NCBI RefSeq assembly: GCF_001949145.1
Contig: NW_019091386.1
Location: 203,465-267,464, forward strand
Reading direction: 5' to 3'
DNA length: 64,000 nucleotides
From: Acanthaster planci
Taxonomy: Eukaryota; Echinodermata; Asteroidea; Valvatida; Acanthasteridae
Position numbers and translations under genes: made by a program
Shown here: positions 60,923 through 64,000 of the stretch, piece by piece
Layout: every line of letters starts with the position of its first letter
How positions within the stretch are numbered: the stretch's first letter is position 1
Notes under the pieces: model-generated
Told to the model about the DNA's origin: nothing
Database searches by the model: none
The model's input: only the letters and a program-made list of their open reading frames with translations

Positions 60923-62732
60923 TATGGTGTACTTTTACGACAAACATTTCTTTCTCTCTCTCTTTCCTCCCTCCAGGCGACGCAACCATACGACGCGACG
61001 GCACGACGGCTCCCTTGCGTCGTGCCGTCGGGTCGAACTGTCGCCTTCTTGCCATTACGTTTGTACACACACGAAGCGTCGCGTCGTGCGTTGCGTCGCC
61101 CGTCACGTCGTGCTGTCTGAGGTCCTTTCCTTGTTGCATTTTTTTCTGCCTAGACGTCGCCCCTTCTGTCGCCCGTCGCGTCGTGCGTAGCTTCGTACGT
61201 CGTGTCGTGCATCGTGTCGCCTGAAGAACGACGCGACGCACGACACGCACGACGCGACGCGTCGTGTGCTGCCGCCCTTTGCTTCATGGTGTTTATAGAG
61301 GGCGCCTTTACTGTTTTTTTTTTCATTTCCTTCCCCCGGCCCGTGCTAGCACAGTACATGCCATAGGTACCAGGCCTTGATTCTGTTGTTCTTTTTCGTG
61401 GATTCTTCTTTCTAACTTTGTGTTATCATTCAGAGAGAGTTGTTGAAGAAAACTCTTCTCCTTTTTTTTTAATCAAATGTAATCAGAAAGAGCTTCGCGA
61501 CTAATCAGCATTGTCTTCAGGAAATATATAACATTAACGTCAGCCACAACAATGTTTTAGCTTTTCCTGATCTAATTCTGATTTTTCTAATAATTATTGT
61601 AAATCCATTCTATGATACAATACATCAATCATTATTACGTGCTGGCAGAAATGTAACATGCGGATCTGATGAGAAATTAAAGCGCGAGGCCAAACAGAGA
61701 GGAAGAAAAGACACCGCCACAATGGCAGTAGGACTTTCTACAGTGTTTAATTAAGAAACAAGGACTAATATCATTGAAAGTGTGGTGCTGATGAAGTTAA
61801 CGAGGAATACTAAACTGAAAGAAGACTGAATATTCTAAGGGTAATAATATAGAGCAGGCTGGGTGGTAACTGCCTGGGCCCGTAGTCAAACTTGCGGTGG
61901 TACAATTGTAAACAAATTGTCTGGAGGAGTGGGAGAACTACTTGGAAACTGATTGCATGGACCACAGAAAAATATTTATAAAGTTACAAATCTACCACAA
62001 ATGGGAACTTCATCAACGGTTCTAAAAAGAAATTGGACGGACATTTGAACAGGGATCAGCCGGGTAAATTAAAAAGTGACGAATTCTGGGCTTACACTTA
62101 TTATGTGAGAGCACCTACATACGCAGACTTTCTTTTTGCTCGTTTTCATTTTTTCCCGATAAAATATGACAAAACTAATTCAATTTGATGAACGGATGAA
62201 ACACCCCCCAAAAAATCAACGCCTGCGGCTCAGGGCATGTATTTTGCAAGCGTGTTGGACGGAGATTAGAGAAAACAAAAGAAATCATTGACTGGGAAAT
62301 TAAAGAGTGACGAATTCTGAGCTTGCGGTTTCCACTTATTTTGAGAGAGCAGTTCCAATTTATTGGGATTTTCTTTTGCTCTTTTATCATTTTTTTCAAT
62401 AAAATATGATTGAAATCAATCCCAATAAATGAATCGATGATACAAAAACAATGAAAAATCAACACCAAAGAGCGAATTGCATGTACTTTGCAAGAAAGGT
62501 GGACGGAAATGAAAGAAAACAGTAAAGGCACCCTCTATAAACACCATGAAGTAAAGGGCGACAGAACACGACGCGTCGTGCGTCGCGTCGGGTGTGCACA
62601 CACGAGATGGCAAGAAGGCGACGGTTCGACCCGACGGCACGACGCAAGGGAGCCGTCGCGTCGTCTGGTTGCGTCGCCTGGAGGGAGGAAAGAGAGAGAG
62701 AGAGAAATGTTTGTCGTAAATAGTACACCATA
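60923..62732. mobile_element. 1.8-kb foldback element with CG-rich terminal inverted repeats
   Basis: The left arm (60923-61340) and right arm (62501-62732) are inverted repeats: TATGGTGTAC end, TTACGACAAACATTTCT, a CTCTCT run, TCCTCCCTCCAGGCGACGCA, then CGTCGTGCCGTCGGGTCGAA, CGTCGCCTTCTTGCCAT, and the inner edge GTTTATAGAGGG..GCCTTTACTG. The left arm is longer through extra ACGACGCGACG-type repeats. The interior (61341-62500) is AT-rich and has no transposase-like frame, so the element is non-autonomous. It splits copy B of the duplicated segment, and copy A lacks it. Confidence 0.75.
62062..62520. repeat. Two ~225-bp direct repeats inside the foldback element
   Basis: Units 62062-62282 and about 62290-62520 share AGTGACGAATTCTG, CCACTTATT / ACACTTATTA, GAGAGCA, AATAAAATATGA, AAAAATCAAC, GCATGTA.TTTGCAAG and GGACGGA. 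The second unit runs into the right terminal inverted repeat. Confidence 0.65.
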
Positions 62733-62879
62733 CGAACGCCCTGTTCGTTGGATAAAGGTTTCAAATGGAACGTTTGGGACACTTCTCGCTTCAGTCGTGG
62801 AATCGGGGGCTGATTAAGTGTTCTGTCGGCCTAAGGCACTGCTAGTGGGCATAGGAACTGTAGTGATGACCAAGAACCT

Positions 62880-63360
62880 CCAATGTCATTGAGCAGGTTG
62901 CAGCAAAGCCTCGTGTTTCATTTTGAAAAAGCTAGTTTGAGTGTTTATCGGAAATCTGATAGGCATTGGAACTATTAAAAACCTTTCTTACTGTTTCAAT
63001 AGACTTGGTGTCAAGTTGGTAATTGTTGGTTTGGTAAAAATTATTTTCCAAGCTCAATAACGTTGTGATCTACAAGTGCATTACTTGATGCGATGTGCAC
63101 ATTACATCTACTCATTATAAATGTATTTCTGTCTTTGCACGAGGATTATGGAAATAGTCCGGGGGAACAGTCTGACTGGTTTAGATTTTTTCGACTCTGT
63201 CCATCCAACAGCGCATTAAGCCAATTACAAGATGAAGTGATGATTATGAAGATAAGAAATGTTCAGTTTTAGAGGCAGGAGGAAAACCCCGGATGAGTAT
63301 TCGAGGCAAAACCAACAGAATCAAATCCCCATGCTGACCCTAGTTGGGACTCAAAACCAT
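62880..63360. repeat. Duplicated segment, copy B, right part
   Basis: Matches copy A from CCAATGTCAT.GAGCAGGTTG through AGAATGTTCAGTTTTAGAGG-like sequence (about 56938-57360). It carries an extra ~55 bp (about 63085-63140) that copy A lacks. Confidence 0.7.
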
Positions 63361-64000
63361 TCATTATAAAATGCATAAAACCATATGCTTTCATATATTG
63401 AGTATTTTTATTGAAAACCAACATGCGGCATACGGAAGTGTGAGAATATTTCTGTGAGCACAAAGTGAGCGCAGCTTTAAATGAGCAACCAACTAACTTG
63501 CTACCGTTTTTAAAACAGACACTTATTAATCAGCTAAAAAAAATGAGTTCACAACCTTACTTAAAGATTCACATTTAACAACTTCCGGCATAAAAGAGTC
63601 AGTTTTAACTGAGAACGAATAATTTTGTTATGTAGACAAAGTTTCTTTGATTTTGAATTCCGTTGTTGGTAACTTCATTCAACAGAAACGTCAGCACTCT
63701 GCTTTTCACTTTGGTTTCATCTCTGCCCCGAAGAAGAATTCTGTTACTCATATCACATCGTCTTGTCACACGATTTGGGTTCAGTGCGTCTTTAGATCCG
63801 ATAAACACAAATTATGGCTGTCTTGGAGATTTTTCCGGTGAAATCTGGGGAAAATAAACGACAAATTAGTCAATCAGTTTTTGAAACCACTTTTGCCAAT
63901 AAGTAGCATTTCCGACAGTCCCTACTTCCAGATAGTGAAGTTTCATATACGAAGTCTGATAGGTTCGATAGACTGTCATCAATTTCTTACTAGGCCTATA
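63361..64000. other. Right edge, nothing recognised
   Basis: AT-rich with short open frames on both strands that overlap each other and have no recognisable motif. Confidence 0.4.

Noticed and set aside
60735-61250. Arginine-rich 171-codon frame and similar frames in 60895-61360 and 62416-62817
   Set aside because: They are translations of the CG-rich inverted repeats of the foldback element; both strands and all frames give R/T/V-rich repeats.

Overview
The window is animal nuclear DNA: genes are split by GT-AG introns, intergenic space is AT-rich, short inverted-repeat elements are abundant, and there are two assembly gaps (14596-15424 and 56226-56472). The protein-coding exons resemble vertebrate orthologues closely, but the introns and repeats do not. 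TAA-microsatellite/TATATAGCGC repeats and a GGGCCC-ended inverted-repeat element, which from memory are common in sea stars and relatives, point to a marine invertebrate deuterostome, most likely an echinoderm. That placement is inference.

Layout. (1) 502-26256, minus strand: SNRNP200/Brr2, the U5 snRNP helicase. 38 coding exons can be chained in frame into 1981 codons; the last ~150 residues lie off the left edge. Its introns hold several dispersed repeats. (2) 26257-27601: a divergent promoter region leading to an intronless-CDS sepiapterin reductase (27642-28448, plus). (3) 30235-34142, minus: TTC1, a three-TPR co-chaperone with a long acidic N-terminus, six coding exons. (4) 34.2-37.6 kb: intergenic, with two hairpin/MITE-like elements. 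(5) 37621-38385, plus: a secreted single-exon C-type lectin-like protein with a C-terminal PAN/apple-like domain. (6) 38.5-40.8 kb: intergenic, with a foldback element. (7) 40833-46742, plus: an SLC7 light-chain amino-acid transporter closest to xCT (SLC7A11), ten exons, 497 aa. (8) 49246-51681, plus: a GPI-anchored Ly6/uPAR-domain protein, three coding exons plus a predicted 5'UTR exon. (9) 55.7-56.1 kb: a second copy of that Ly6 promoter and non-coding first exon, ending in a splice donor just before the second gap, with no visible coding exons. (10) 56.5-63.4 kb: repeat-rich; a ~0.9 kb segment occurs twice, and the second copy is split by a 1.8 kb foldback element with CG-rich inverted ends.

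The genes are ordinary housekeeping or family genes and do not form an operon-like system. The most unusual signals are the duplicated Ly6 promoter/first exon with CRE and E-box motifs, and the collection of palindromic elements built from tandem subunits (25.5, 39.3, 58.4 and 60.9-62.7 kb).
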